A DNA stretch of 58,032 nucleotides, taken from NCBI GenBank assembly GCA_944325695.1, contig CALVBA010000007.1, positions 1-58,032 on the forward strand. Direction: 5' to 3'. Origin of the DNA: an uncultured Anaeroplasmataceae bacterium (GTDB lineage Bacteria; Bacillota_I; Bacilli_A; Acholeplasmatales; Anaeroplasmataceae). Positions 7,347-16,682 of the stretch are shown here, in pieces. The notes beneath the pieces are model-generated. The model was not told the DNA's origin and made no database searches. It worked only from the letters and a program-made list of their open reading frames with translations. Both the position numbers and the translations under genes were made by a program. The first letter of the stretch is position 1; each line of letters opens with the position of its first letter.

Positions 7347-8813
7347 ATGGAAAAATTTAAAAATCCTGTTTTATTATGCGATTATAGTGATCCTGATGCG
7401 ATTAGAGTTGGTGATGAATTTTTTATGGTAGCATCATCATTTAACTATGTTCCCGGATTACCAGTATTACGTTCAAAAGATTTAGTACATTATGAAGTTA
7501 TTAGTTATGTTTGTAAAGAATTATTTCAAAGATTCGATAAAGTAATTCCTGGAGATGGAATTTGGGCCCCAAGTATCCGTTATCACGATGGTTTTTTTTA
7601 TGTCGTAATTCCGATGTACGATGAGGGAATTTATGTATCAAAATCGAAAAGCGCTTATGGGCCATGGAGTAAACCACATTTATTAAATAGCACTAAAGGT
7701 TTAATTGATCCATGTCCATTTTGGGATAAAGATGGAAAAACATACATTGCATGTGGATTTGCTAAAAGTAAAATAGGCTTTAATTCAAAGCTTGCCCTTT
7801 TTGAAGTTGATGATAAGTTAACTAAAACATTATCTGATTATACAATTATTTATGATGGTAGAATGACTCAACCAGTCATTGAAGGACCGAAAGTATATTA
7901 TATAAATGATTACTATTTTATTTTAGCCCCAGCAGGTAGTGTTAAAACAGGATGGCAATTAGCGTTAAGAAGCAAAAATATTTATGGTCCATATGAAGAA
8001 AAAATAATTTTAATGCAAGGTGATTCGAAAGTAAATGGTCCTCATCAAGGAGCTTTAATTGATATTAATGATGACAAGTACGTATTTATGCATTTTCAAG
8101 ATTTAGATAATTATGGACGTGTGTGTCATATTCAAGATGTTAATTTTATTGAAGGTTGGCCTATTTGTGGAATTGATACAGGAAATTTTGTCGGTATACC
8201 ATCATTAACTTATCCGTATTTTTTAAAAAAAGATGATACTTTAAAAATAAATTATACTGATTTTTTTAAAGATAAAATTAATGAATCATGGCAATGGCCT
8301 TGTAATATTAAAGATAATTTTTACCGTATTGAAGATGGTTTACTTTTAAATTGTATTAAAAAAGAAAATGAAAATTATTTATATTTAGAAAGAAACCGGA
8401 TGATGCAAAAATTAGCATTAGCTAATTTTAAAGTAAAAACAACATTAGATAAACGTTTTTTAAAAGAAACATCTAAAACGGGTCTTTGTTTAATGGGATT
8501 TAATTATGCTTATTTAGAGGTTAGTCCAAAATATATAAGTTTAAAAAAAGGTACTAAAGACACTTTAGATGAAATAATTGAAGAAGTAATACTTGAATCT
8601 AACGAAGTTACTTTATTACTAGATTTTACATATCCTAATCAATATCGTTTAGGATATATTAAAGATGGTTTTGAAGAATATTTTAATTATACTTTTCAAG
8701 CAACAAGAGATCGTTGGACCGGAAGTAAATTTGGCTTATATGCGTTAAGTGATGATGGGAATGGATATGCTAAATATCTAAACTTTATTGTAGAAAATAA
8801 GGATGTGGAATAA
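7347..8813 (+). CDS. Glycoside hydrolase family 43 (beta-xylosidase/arabinofuranosidase-like)
   Basis: This 488-residue protein has no signal peptide, so it is cytosolic. The five-bladed GH43 propeller fills about residues 5-300. The expected acidic triad is visible: catalytic base Asp in YSDPDAIR (near 15), pKa-modulating Asp in GLIDPCPFWD (near 120), and acid Glu in PVIEGPKVY (near 178). The C-terminal third is a beta-sandwich of the type found in GH43 xylosidases (about 320-485). The likely substrates are xylo- or arabino-oligosaccharides taken up from diet or host; the exact specificity cannot be read. TGGAGG precedes the ATG. Its stop overlaps the rlmCD start by one base, so the two are co-translated. 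Confidence 0.92.
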   Translation: MEKFKNPVLLCDYSDPDAIRVGDEFFMVASSFNYVPGLPVLRSKDLVHYEVISYVCKELFQRFDKVIPGDGIWAPSIRYHDGFFYVVIPMYDEGIYVSKSKSAYGPWSKPHLLNSTKGLIDPCPFWDKDGKTYIACGFAKSKIGFNSKLALFEVDDKLTKTLSDYTIIYDGRMTQPVIEGPKVYYINDYYFILAPAGSVKTGWQLALRSKNIYGPYEEKIILMQGDSKVNGPHQGALIDINDDKYVFMHFQDLDNYGRVCHIQDVNFIEGWPICGIDTGNFVGIPSLTYPYFLKKDDTLKINYTDFFKDKINESWQWPCNIKDNFYRIEDGLLLNCIKKENENYLYLERNRMMQKLALANFKVKTTLDKRFLKETSKTGLCLMGFNYAYLEVSPKYISLKKGTKDTLDEIIEEVILESNEVTLLLDFTYPNQYRLGYIKDGFEEYFNYTFQATRDRWTGSKFGLYALSDDGNGYAKYLNFIVENKDVE

Positions 8814-10219
8814 TGAATAATAAATTAAGAGTTGATGATATTATTAATTTAGAAATTAAAAGAATTGGGATAAATGGTGAAGGAATAGGGTTTTATAAAC
8901 GTCAAGCGGTATTTGTTTTAAATGCTATTCCTAAAGATATTGTTAAAGTTAGAATTACATCTGATTTTGATAATTATGTTAAAGCAGAAATTATTGAATT
9001 TATTAAGCGTGATAGTAATCATGTTGTTCCAGCTTGTCCATATTATGGTAAATGTGGGGGATGTCAACTTCAACATGTAAAATATGAATATCAAGGAGTG
9101 TTAAAACGCGAACATTTAATTGAATGCATTGAACGTTATTCAAGTATTAATCCGCGTAAATTTGAAATTAAACCAACTATCATGATGGATAATCCGTTTG
9201 GATATCGTAATAAATCAAGTCTTCCAGTTCGTAATAATGGTAAGAAAAATGTAATGGGAATTTATGAAGCTGATTCTAATCGTATTGTTTATGTTGATGA
9301 TTGTTTGATTCATAATGATCAAATTAATTATGTTAATAAAAAAATCTTAGAATTTATGGAAGAATTAAACATTCGAGCTTATAGTGAAAAGTTCAATGGT
9401 GGAATTGTTAAGTATATTGTTACTCGTATTTCAACTTTTAATAATGAAATTCAAGTTACCATAATCTTGCATGAAAAATCATCGAAAATATATAAGCTTG
9501 CCGAAAAAATTATGAGCTTGGATAACGTTGTATCAGTATATGAAGATTTTAATGAAAAAACAGGTCAAGGCATTATTTTTGGTAAATCGTTAAAAAAATT
9601 GGCAGGAAAAGATACGATTACTGAAAAATTAGATAAAATTTCATTTGAACTTTTACCTAATGCTTTTTTCCAATTAAATCCTATACAAACAGTTAAATTA
9701 TATAATGAAGTTAAAAAAGCTTGTAAGTTAAGTCGCAAAGAAACAGTAATTGATGCTTATTGTGGGGTTGGAACTATTGGAATGTGGCTTGCGAATATGG
9801 CTAAAGAAGTTATCGGTATTGAACTAAATAGAGAAGCTGTTGAAAGTGCTAATATGACAGCTAAGAAATTAAAAATTAAAAATATTCATTTCTATAATGA
9901 CGATGTAAATGTTAAACTACCAGCATTAATTAAAGATGGTTTATTACCTGATGTCGTAGTTTTTGATCCGCCACGAACAGGTTTAGATGCAAAAACGATG
10001 GATTTAATAATGAAAATTGAACCAAAAAGAATTGTTTATGTTTCATGTAATCCATCTTCATTAGCTAAAGACTTGAATATTTTAGATGAAAAATACAAGA
10101 TTAACTATATTCAACCTATTGATATGTTTCCAATGACAAGCCATGTCGAATGTGTATGTCAGTTATCGTTGAAAACTGAGATGAAACATATCGACAAAAA
10201 TAATATAAAAAATAAATAA
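8813..10219 (+). CDS. rlmCD: 23S rRNA (uracil-5-)-methyltransferase, RlmCD/RumA type
   Basis: This 468-residue protein has an N-terminal TRAM domain (about 5-62) and an iron-sulfur cluster region with Cys75, Cys81 and Cys84 (CPYYGKCGGC) plus a later Cys in VDDCLIHN. The C-terminal SAM methyltransferase has AYCGVGTIG, VFDPPRTGLD and the nucleophile-containing YVSCNPSSL. QLNPIQ marks the RumA/RlmCD branch. The protein forms 5-methyluridine in 23S rRNA; in Gram-positives one enzyme does both U747 and U1939. It is fused translationally to the GH43 gene (taATG). The combination of sugar hydrolase and rRNA methylase in one unit is probably a convenience of position. Confidence 0.93.
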   Translation: MNNKLRVDDIINLEIKRIGINGEGIGFYKRQAVFVLNAIPKDIVKVRITSDFDNYVKAEIIEFIKRDSNHVVPACPYYGKCGGCQLQHVKYEYQGVLKREHLIECIERYSSINPRKFEIKPTIMMDNPFGYRNKSSLPVRNNGKKNVMGIYEADSNRIVYVDDCLIHNDQINYVNKKILEFMEELNIRAYSEKFNGGIVKYIVTRISTFNNEIQVTIILHEKSSKIYKLAEKIMSLDNVVSVYEDFNEKTGQGIIFGKSLKKLAGKDTITEKLDKISFELLPNAFFQLNPIQTVKLYNEVKKACKLSRKETVIDAYCGVGTIGMWLANMAKEVIGIELNREAVESANMTAKKLKIKNIHFYNDDVNVKLPALIKDGLLPDVVVFDPPRTGLDAKTMDLIMKIEPKRIVYVSCNPSSLAKDLNILDEKYKINYIQPIDMFPMTSHVECVCQLSLKTEMKHIDKNNIKNK

Positions 10220-10312
10220 GTTTTGTGTTATTCGTAACCCCTTTATAGATAAAACTGATTGGATTTTGCTATCCTTAGCAGAATTATTTAACAAAAATTG
10301 AATAAGAAGATA

Positions 10313-10360
10313 AAGCGAGTCATATTTTACAGTTCATATTGCCTCGCTTAATTTTTATAT
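10313..10360. terminator. Hairpin between rlmCD and the convergent ATPase relic
   Basis: The arms aagcgag (10313-10319) and ctcgctt (10343-10349) with a 23-base loop are followed on the plus strand by taatttttatattttaa. It could end rlmCD and, less well, the minus-strand gene. Confidence 0.5.
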
Positions 10361-10361
10361 T

Positions 10362-11120
10362 TTAATCTGAATGGTCAATAAAATAACCATATCTATCTTT
10401 TTCATTATGTGAATAATATTCTAGATGAATATTGTGTTTGTTGAAATTTAAATCAGGCATATCTTTTTTGTTATCAATTATGATTAATTGACTTTGATTG
10501 ACTGACTTCATAAAGTATTCATAAATTCCAATTCTAATATTTTCTGGATTTATTTCATCATCACAAACATCTAGACCTAATAGTGGTGTATCAATGATAT
10601 AAAATGGTAATTTTATAGATGAAATATCATACATATATTTCCTTATAGCCAATATTAGAACTGAATTAAAGAAAGCTATATAACCTTTACCATTAGAATT
10701 TTTAGAATTCCCATTTATTTCAATATCGAAACTTCTAATTGAAAATTTAGCTGTATAGTATTTAGGGAAATTGCATTCTTTTAAAATTTCTTGAACTATC
10801 TTTGATATGTCATTTGCAAAATTAGATGGGAATAATTCAAGAGGTTTATAAGATGTTTTTTTCTCTATTTTTTCATCTAAATGATCTAAATCATTTTCCC
10901 ATTCAGTATTTATTTTCTTGATTATATCTAACTCAGAGGTTAATTGTATATATTCTTTAAAACATTCAATTTGATGACCTAAATTATTTTGTTTTGTTCT
11001 TAGTTCTGTGTTAATTAATTCATCAAGATTTTTCTTTTCTTCAGAAAGAACTATGATTTCTTTTTTAGCAATTTCTTTTTCTATTAATATATCATTTTTA
11101 GTTGATAATAAATCATATTC
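10362..11120 (-). pseudogene. 5'-truncated SMC/RecN-like coiled-coil ATPase, C-terminal remnant
   Basis: The minus-strand frame is open for about 252 codons from the stop at 11121-11123 to 10362, but it has no usable start codon before a TTG at 10652. Only the 3' end of a larger gene remains. Residues 1-115 are a charged coiled coil. Next comes a motif of the ABC/SMC head (NGKGYIAFFNSVLILAIRKY), then the Walker B-like FYIIDTPLLGLD, then an IIIDNKKD strand and a short tail. This is the C-terminal head of a large coiled-coil ATPase of the kind common in defence and DNA-repair loci; the Walker A half is missing. Calling only the last 96 residues a gene would miss this. The exact family is uncertain. 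Confidence 0.72.
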
Positions 11121-11123
11121 TTA

Positions 11124-11412
11124 ATTGCTTTTTGCTAGAACCTTACTTTTTTATAAATATTATTTAAACATTTATTTATTATTCCTATTTTAATTACCAT
11201 TAAAGCATTAATTCTATTATCTATTTTTTAGGAACGGGTATTTTATATAAAATCCTAGTAAAAGTAATTATATTTATGATCGTATATATTATAAGAACAA
11301 TAAACATAGGAACATATATTGTTATATTTAAAATATATACCACTATGGATATCTTTACTAATAACATTAATATTTATTAAAACCTTAAATAAAGCTAATA
11401 TAAGCTTAAAAA
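11124..11412. other. AT-rich decayed stretch with no gene
   Basis: This stretch lies between the divergently oriented ATPase relic and the toxin relic. I see no ORF, repeat, promoter or RNA structure that I can support. Stops are frequent in all frames and A+T is extreme. It probably contains the eroded 5' parts of both neighbouring relics. Confidence 0.5.
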
Positions 11413-11967
11413 GAATCACCAAGGATTAAAGAATTATGCCATATCTTTACCGATAAAGAAGAAATCATCTGTACACCAAATCATAACATCTTAACAAATA
11501 ATGGTTGGAAAAAAGCAGGTGATATAACTTCAAATGATTATATTCAAACTACTACAGACTTCGAAAAAGTAAAAATAGTTCAATTAGAACAATTAAAAGA
11601 ACCTATTGATGTTTAGAATTTAAATGTTTTATGCTATCATACTTATGTAATTGGAAATTCACTTTTCATCGTTCATAATATTTGTAAGTTAGGTTGAAAT
11701 ATGGAAAAGTCAGGAAATCTTAGACCAGATAGACATCATGATGCTCATCATATTTTTCCACAAGGCTTCCGTGAAAAATTTGATTTTAAACATATAGATA
11801 TTGATAATCCTAAATATGGTATTTGGTTAGATGCTAGTATTCATAGAAAGGGTGCATATGCATATAATGAAGCTTGGGAAGGTGTAATTAAAAATATTAA
11901 AGGAATAGATGATGCTTTAGAATATGCTTCACAATTTATGAAAGATATTTATAAAATAATTATTTAG
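11413..11967 (+). pseudogene. Polymorphic toxin relic: Hint domain plus HNH-type nuclease domain
   Basis: One reading frame encodes two recognisable domains. The first is the end of a pretoxin Hint (intein-like) domain, with CTPNHNILTNNGWKKAGDI and then YHTYVIGNSLFIVHN, whose final HN is the Hint C-terminal motif. It is followed at once by a nuclease domain with DRHHDAHHIFPQGF, an HNH/endonuclease VII superfamily pattern, ending at 11967. The frame is broken by TAG at 11614-11616 (in the expected VYNL motif) and TGA at 11695-11697 (between the domains). The N-terminal Hint half and the rest of the toxin are missing. An ATG at 11701 would give an 88-residue nuclease fragment, whose expression is uncertain. 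A TGA=Trp reading is not supported elsewhere in the window. Confidence 0.75.
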
Positions 11968-11975
11968 GATGAAAC

Positions 11976-12890
11976 ATGGAATATACATTTTTAGATAATC
12001 AAATTAATTTTTGTAGATTAGTGGTTGAAAATAATGAACTTACCCTTTATCAAAATGAAAATATAGTATTAAAAAGTCAAGGTTTAAAAGTTAATAGTTA
12101 TTATAGCAATCCTCTTGCTCCTATTTACGACAATAAATATTTATTTTTAATTGATTATGACAAAGGAGTTCAGATAATTGATGACTATTCAAATATTTTT
12201 CTTAAAATTAAAGCAGTTTGGAAGGCTTTTATAGTTAACGATATATTAATTCTTGTTAAACATAAGACTATATGTTTTATAGATTGTAAAACAAAAACAT
12301 TAATTAAAAGTATAAACCAGTCAGAAAATTATCAAGAAGCGTTTTATGAAAATTATGTACTTTTTTATAGATTACATAGAAATAATACATATCTATGGGA
12401 TTCCAATAAAAATAAAATTTATCATCTTATAAATATTGGCAAAAGTGATGAAATCATTCGTAAAATTATTGTGCAAGATAATATATTATACATTATGAAA
12501 AAAAAGCGCTTGGAAAAATATAACTTAGTTAACGATGAATTTACTGAAGAAATATCAGTTGATGGTCCCAATAATGCTCTTGCATTAGGACCTTACTATC
12601 TTCGTTTTATAAAAGTTAATGTTAATAAGGATATTATAATAAATTTATTAACTGAACCTATTCAAATTATGAAGCAAATATATTTAAAATTTGGATTATT
12701 TGTTATGGGTGACTATGCTAATGAAATTAATTATCAAGATGATTATTTTAAAAGTCTTGTAGAAGAATTACATGATTTTTTTAGTAATAGTCCAAGAAGA
12801 AATCTAAAATCATACGATCAATATATAAGACATTGGGCTAATTATGGTGTTCTTGAGAAGAAATTCGAAGAATATTTCGACAAAATATAA
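11976..12890 (+). CDS. Unknown 304-residue protein, candidate immunity protein for the adjacent toxin relic
   Basis: This intact ORF starts eight bases after the stop of the nuclease domain, where polymorphic toxin systems place their immunity gene. No family is recognised. Residues 40-200 show repeated short strand patterns (KYLFLIDYDKGVQIID, DILILVKHKTICFIDC, NILYIMKKKRLEKYNL) spaced about 40-50 residues apart, as in beta-propellers. The last 100 residues are more helical. There is no signal peptide or membrane segment, so it is cytosolic, as expected for immunity to a nuclease. An intact reading frame beside a broken toxin suggests retained protective value, but this is inference from position. 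Confidence 0.6.
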   Translation: MEYTFLDNQINFCRLVVENNELTLYQNENIVLKSQGLKVNSYYSNPLAPIYDNKYLFLIDYDKGVQIIDDYSNIFLKIKAVWKAFIVNDILILVKHKTICFIDCKTKTLIKSINQSENYQEAFYENYVLFYRLHRNNTYLWDSNKNKIYHLINIGKSDEIIRKIIVQDNILYIMKKKRLEKYNLVNDEFTEEISVDGPNNALALGPYYLRFIKVNVNKDIIINLLTEPIQIMKQIYLKFGLFVMGDYANEINYQDDYFKSLVEELHDFFSNSPRRNLKSYDQYIRHWANYGVLEKKFEEYFDKI

Positions 12891-13593
12891 TGAATTTATA
12901 ATAAAATTTAATTAATATACTTGAATGACTATCTAATAAAAATTGATTTTAAATATATAAATGTTATTAGATAAAAAGGTGTAATTATTTAGCACTATTA
13001 ATATATTAAAATAACTTTAATGATTAAGTATTATTTTAATACTATAAATATTCAATTTAATTTATTAAACACCAACTATTAAAGCATAATATACGATAGT
13101 AATAAGTGTGGGAATAGTTTATTTTAGTTATTTTTTCACTAGAGGTAATAATATTACATATCGAAATTATAACAATTTTTAGAACGTAAATAAAATTATC
13201 ATATTTAAATTTATTAGTTTTAAGATTTTAACTTAAAGCCTTTTTTATTTTTAAAAATTTTATTTTTAATAATTTATTGATTTATTTTTTATATTATAGA
13301 TTAAAAGGAAAAAATATCTTTTAACACGAAAGATAAAAATCAATAAAGGATGTTATATAAAATTTGTTTAATTTTATTGAAAAATTAATTAAATGTTTGT
13401 TTATAACTGGTATTTAATTTTAAATAAAAAAATGTTTATATAAAATATTTTTTTGTATTTTTTATATACGTGTTTTATAATTTAAAACAGACAAAATATG
13501 CAAAAGTATAAAATCATTTTTAAAGTTTTGATATTGACATATTATGGGTAAACGTTTAAAATATATTCAAAGAAAAAAAAGGGGGGAAACAAT
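12891..13593. other. 703-base AT-rich intergenic stretch without a recognised gene
   Basis: A+T content here is well above the already low-GC background. No coding frame, RNA motif or direct repeat can be supported, apart from the promoter at 13534-13562 near its right end. The composition suggests eroded or horizontally acquired DNA. Confidence 0.5.
13534..13562 (+). promoter_or_regulatory. Promoter of the secreted-protein cassette with an overlapping palindrome
   Basis: TTGACA (13534-13539), a 17-base spacer and TAAAAT (13557-13562) lie 31 bases before the ATG at 13594. A perfect 10-base palindrome TAAACGTTTA (13549-13558) overlaps the -10 and resembles the core of a cre (CcpA) site, though the outer TG/CA bases are not conserved. 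Confidence 0.6.
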
Positions 13594-14223
13594 ATGGAAA
13601 AAATTCATTTATGGTTTATGGTGTTATGTTCATCATTAATTATGGCACTTCATGTCGATGATGAAATAATTGGTATGGGGGTCAGTTCATTAATTGTTTA
13701 TACTGATAATTGCCCAGGTACTGAAGATTGGAAACATGAATTTATCGAATATGATGAAAGAAAAAAAGAAATGGCAATTCAAATAACAGAATGGGTTAAA
13801 AGGGATCAAGCTAATGATATTTCTGTTACATTTACTCATAAGTTTTCCGGAACTATAACCTATAATACTAGCTCATCTACTTCGGTAGAAGTACCATTAG
13901 AATTAATGGGTGCAGCTTTTAAAGCGACATCAAAGATTGAGGCAGGAGTTTCATATAGTTATGCTGAAGAACGAATGGAAACATATTCATGGATAATAAC
14001 ACCAGATGAACCAGGGAAATTTTTTTGTATTGGATTAAATTTTGAATCTAAGAAATATAATGTTAAACATTATAAACAAAAATTTAAATTATTTGGACAA
14101 GGAGATTACGAATACCAATCAACATCAACAGTTTACATTCCTATTGATAAATATTTATCAAAAAACTATAAATTTGCTGTTGATGGAGAAGTATATGAAA
14201 GTGGTGAAACATATGAAAAATAA
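13594..14223 (+). CDS. Secreted protein of unknown family
   Basis: The protein has 209 residues with a hydrophobic N-terminal signal (LWFMVLCSSLIMAL) and a charged mature part. Residues 65-135 alternate Ser/Thr and hydrophobic residues (FSGTITYNTSSSTSVEVPLE, then KIEAGVSYSYAEERMETYSW). That pattern recalls the strand-rich stem of aerolysin-like pore formers, but I cannot assign it to that family. GGGGGG precedes the ATG. The stop overlaps the next gene by 11 bases. It sits at the head of a cassette containing a lipoprotein and an ABC exporter, so it may be an exported effector or a cell-surface factor. Confidence 0.7.
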   Translation: MEKIHLWFMVLCSSLIMALHVDDEIIGMGVSSLIVYTDNCPGTEDWKHEFIEYDERKKEMAIQITEWVKRDQANDISVTFTHKFSGTITYNTSSSTSVEVPLELMGAAFKATSKIEAGVSYSYAEERMETYSWIITPDEPGKFFCIGLNFESKKYNVKHYKQKFKLFGQGDYEYQSTSTVYIPIDKYLSKNYKFAVDGEVYESGETYEK

Positions 14224-15016
14224 ATTTACTAAATTTTTTATTTATTCATTATGTATCATCTTTATCTTTTCACTTAGTGCTTGTAAAAAAAATAAAGTTC
14301 CTGGTGAAGAAAGATTAGTTACTATCGAATATTTGGATCAATTTTTTGTTTCCGATGATAATAAAAATCTACCATATTATTTTGCCTATAATCGACAGAT
14401 TGATCATTTTGAAATTATGTCTATTAATACATCAAATAGTGATTCAAGAAAAGCAGACCTTATTAAATATGAATTCGTTCAAGCTAATTCCATCTATGAT
14501 GATGAATTTTATCTTTATGTAATTACTTTTGAATTTGCATATGAAAATTTTTTATTTGAATCATTCATGATAAATATAAATAATTCTTTTAGCGAAGTAA
14601 TTGAATTAAATATGAATATTATTTATATTGAAAATGCACATAGTTCATTGATTTATCCACTTTCAATCCCCTGGATTGCAGATGAAATGATAAGTAGTTG
14701 TAGTTGGGTTATATTGCCTATTGAGCAAGTAAGAATTAAATCTTTAGCAATTAAAAATGCAGCTAATGTTGAATATACTGTGAAAATTAATTCACTACCT
14801 ATGTTTTCTAATTTCATCCTATACGCAAAAGAAAAAGTTTATATTGATGTTGATTTTAAATATCCAACTAACAAACCAATAAAAAATTATCTATATCTAG
14901 AAATAGAATTTTATGATTCTAATGGTGTGGAAAATCTATATCGTTCAGATATTGCTATTTTTAGGGATCGTCAAGCAAGAGTTTCTAAGATGTTAGAAAT
15001 TATACGAAATCAATAA
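14213..15016 (+). CDS. Putative lipoprotein of unknown function
   Basis: The start at 14213 gives 267 residues with a clear lipoprotein signal: MKNKFTKFF, a hydrophobic stretch, and the lipobox LSAC with Cys near residue 23. A longer frame from 14042 lies inside the previous gene and lacks a signal. The mature region is beta-strand rich with acidic patches (YLDQFFVSDDN) and no recognised domain. It overlaps the secreted-protein gene in another frame, so the two are translationally coupled. Anchoring on the outer membrane face next to a secreted partner suggests a self-protection or receptor role; this is a guess. Confidence 0.72.
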   Translation: MKNKFTKFFIYSLCIIFIFSLSACKKNKVPGEERLVTIEYLDQFFVSDDNKNLPYYFAYNRQIDHFEIMSINTSNSDSRKADLIKYEFVQANSIYDDEFYLYVITFEFAYENFLFESFMININNSFSEVIELNMNIIYIENAHSSLIYPLSIPWIADEMISSCSWVILPIEQVRIKSLAIKNAANVEYTVKINSLPMFSNFILYAKEKVYIDVDFKYPTNKPIKNYLYLEIEFYDSNGVENLYRSDIAIFRDRQARVSKMLEIIRNQ

Positions 15017-15232
15017 TTATTATAAATTCATTTAAATATACTAAGTATTATGTAATTATTATTATCCAATGTTTAAAACCTAAATTGGGTGTGTTTTTTA
15101 TTATCTGATAATTTAAAATATAAATATTATTTTTATATGATAAATGCAATTATATAAATGAAAAGATAATTGATACTTGATTTATTGTATAATTTCAAGG
15201 ATATAGAAAGTAAAATATAGGGGGACAATAAA

Positions 15233-16021
15233 ATGTTTAGAAAAGTTTATTATTATGCTTCTTCCGCAATTATCTTGATTCTCATTTTAACAAATATTTA
15301 TCAATTTGTTAGTCAAAACAATGATGATAAGATAGATTATTCAAATTGGAATAATGATGTAAATACGATTTACTCTACTGTTAAACCAGAAATTGGCGAA
15401 GTAAGAAGAAGTGTACGTTATTCGGCAAAAGTTGAATTAAATGATAAAGAATATCTTACTTATTTAGTTGATAAAGAAAATGACACTATGAATCTTTATG
15501 AAGGACAAATTGTACGACCTGGGGATATAATGGACAGTAATAATATCTGTTCTGTTTTTGGAAGAGTGGAGGACATTACTGAAACAGAATCCAAATATAT
15601 CGTAAAAGTTAGTGATTTTTCCAAATTAAAAAGTACTGTTTTAGTAGAACAAAAAAATTCATATTATGTTAAAATTGGGGAAAATACCGATGTAATCATA
15701 GATGGTAAAATTATTAAAGCAAATATCTTTAATCACTCTTATAAGATTGAAGATGGTTTTTTAAGTGTTGAAGTAGAATATGAAACAAATGAGTTTGTTT
15801 TTGAAGGTAGCGATGTTGATGTTCAATTTTTACTTGAATCACGCCAAAATGTTTTAACTCTTCCAAAAAGTGTCGTTTTATTTCAGAATAATAAATATTA
15901 TGTCAACATTTTAGACGGTGATAGATTATATAAATCTGAGATAAAAGTGGGCTTAATTGGTGATGAAAATGTTGAAGTTAAAAATGGAGTTAATACTCAG
16001 ACAAAGGTAGTATGTATTTAA
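15233..16021 (+). CDS. MacA/HlyD-like membrane fusion (adaptor) protein
   Basis: This 262-residue protein has one N-terminal membrane anchor (SSAIILILILTNIYQF) and an extracytoplasmic domain made of short strands, ending in the LTLPKSVVLFQNNKYYVNIL segment. That segment is typical of the beta-barrel/membrane-proximal part of efflux adaptors (MacA, YknX). It lacks the long coiled-coil hairpin seen in Gram-negative MacA. It is followed one base later by an ABC ATPase and then a MacB-like permease, which supports the adaptor call. AGGGGGA precedes the ATG at 15233. Confidence 0.72.
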   Translation: MFRKVYYYASSAIILILILTNIYQFVSQNNDDKIDYSNWNNDVNTIYSTVKPEIGEVRRSVRYSAKVELNDKEYLTYLVDKENDTMNLYEGQIVRPGDIMDSNNICSVFGRVEDITETESKYIVKVSDFSKLKSTVLVEQKNSYYVKIGENTDVIIDGKIIKANIFNHSYKIEDGFLSVEVEYETNEFVFEGSDVDVQFLLESRQNVLTLPKSVVLFQNNKYYVNILDGDRLYKSEIKVGLIGDENVEVKNGVNTQTKVVCI

Positions 16022-16022
16022 T

Positions 16023-16682
16023 ATGTGTAAAATAATTGAACTTAAAAATATCGAAAAAGCTTATGGAAAACTTTCTGTTTTAAAAAAAATCAGTTTTTCT
16101 GTTAATAAAGGAGAAATTGTGACTATTAAAGGAAAGAGTGGAAGTGGAAAATCGACTCTTTTGAATATTCTAGGTTTTATCGATAAATATGATAGTGGAC
16201 AATATTTATTTGATTTACAAAAAGTAAAAAGAAAGAAATATTCTAATTTTAGAAATGAAAGCATCGGATTTGTATTCCAAAATTATAACTTAATTAGTGG
16301 ACTGTCTGTAATTGATAATATTAAAATTCCATATTTGTATTCTAAAAAGTCATTTGACAATTACCTAGAACACTTAAACTTTCTTTTGTCATTTCTCAAA
16401 ATTGAAGATTTAACATCAAAAAACGTAGCGGATTTGTCGGGAGGAGAAAAACAAAGAGTGGCAATATGTCGTGCTTTATCGTTAAAACCGAAACTATTAT
16501 TAGCTGATGAACCAACGGGAAATCTTGATCCATTAAATAAAAAGATAATCTTAGACATTTTTAAACAGGTTAATGAGTATTATGGAATAACGATTTTGAT
16601 AGTTACACATGATGATATTTTTGACGAAATATCAGATAGAAACTTTAAGATTGAAGATGGGTATTTATATGAAGAAAATTGA
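16023..16682 (+). CDS. ABC transporter ATP-binding protein, MacB/LolD type
   Basis: This 219-residue ATPase has all nucleotide-binding motifs: Walker A GKSGSGKST (37-45), Q-loop FVFQNYNL, signature LSGGEKQR (near 138), Walker B LLLADEPTGNLDP (near 158) and the switch His in IVTHDD. The TGNLDP D-loop is typical of the LolD/MacB/FtsE group that drives mechanotransmission transporters. It starts one base after the adaptor stop. It probably powers export or surface handling of the neighbouring secreted or lipoprotein products, or of a peptide. Confidence 0.92.
   Translation: MCKIIELKNIEKAYGKLSVLKKISFSVNKGEIVTIKGKSGSGKSTLLNILGFIDKYDSGQYLFDLQKVKRKKYSNFRNESIGFVFQNYNLISGLSVIDNIKIPYLYSKKSFDNYLEHLNFLLSFLKIEDLTSKNVADLSGGEKQRVAICRALSLKPKLLLADEPTGNLDPLNKKIILDIFKQVNEYYGITILIVTHDDIFDEISDRNFKIEDGYLYEEN

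Noticed and set aside
11695-11697. TGA read as tryptophan (Mollicute code) in the toxin relic
   Set aside because: Other genes use TGA as a stop (for example ytfI), and a second stop (TAG at 11614) is present in the same frame.
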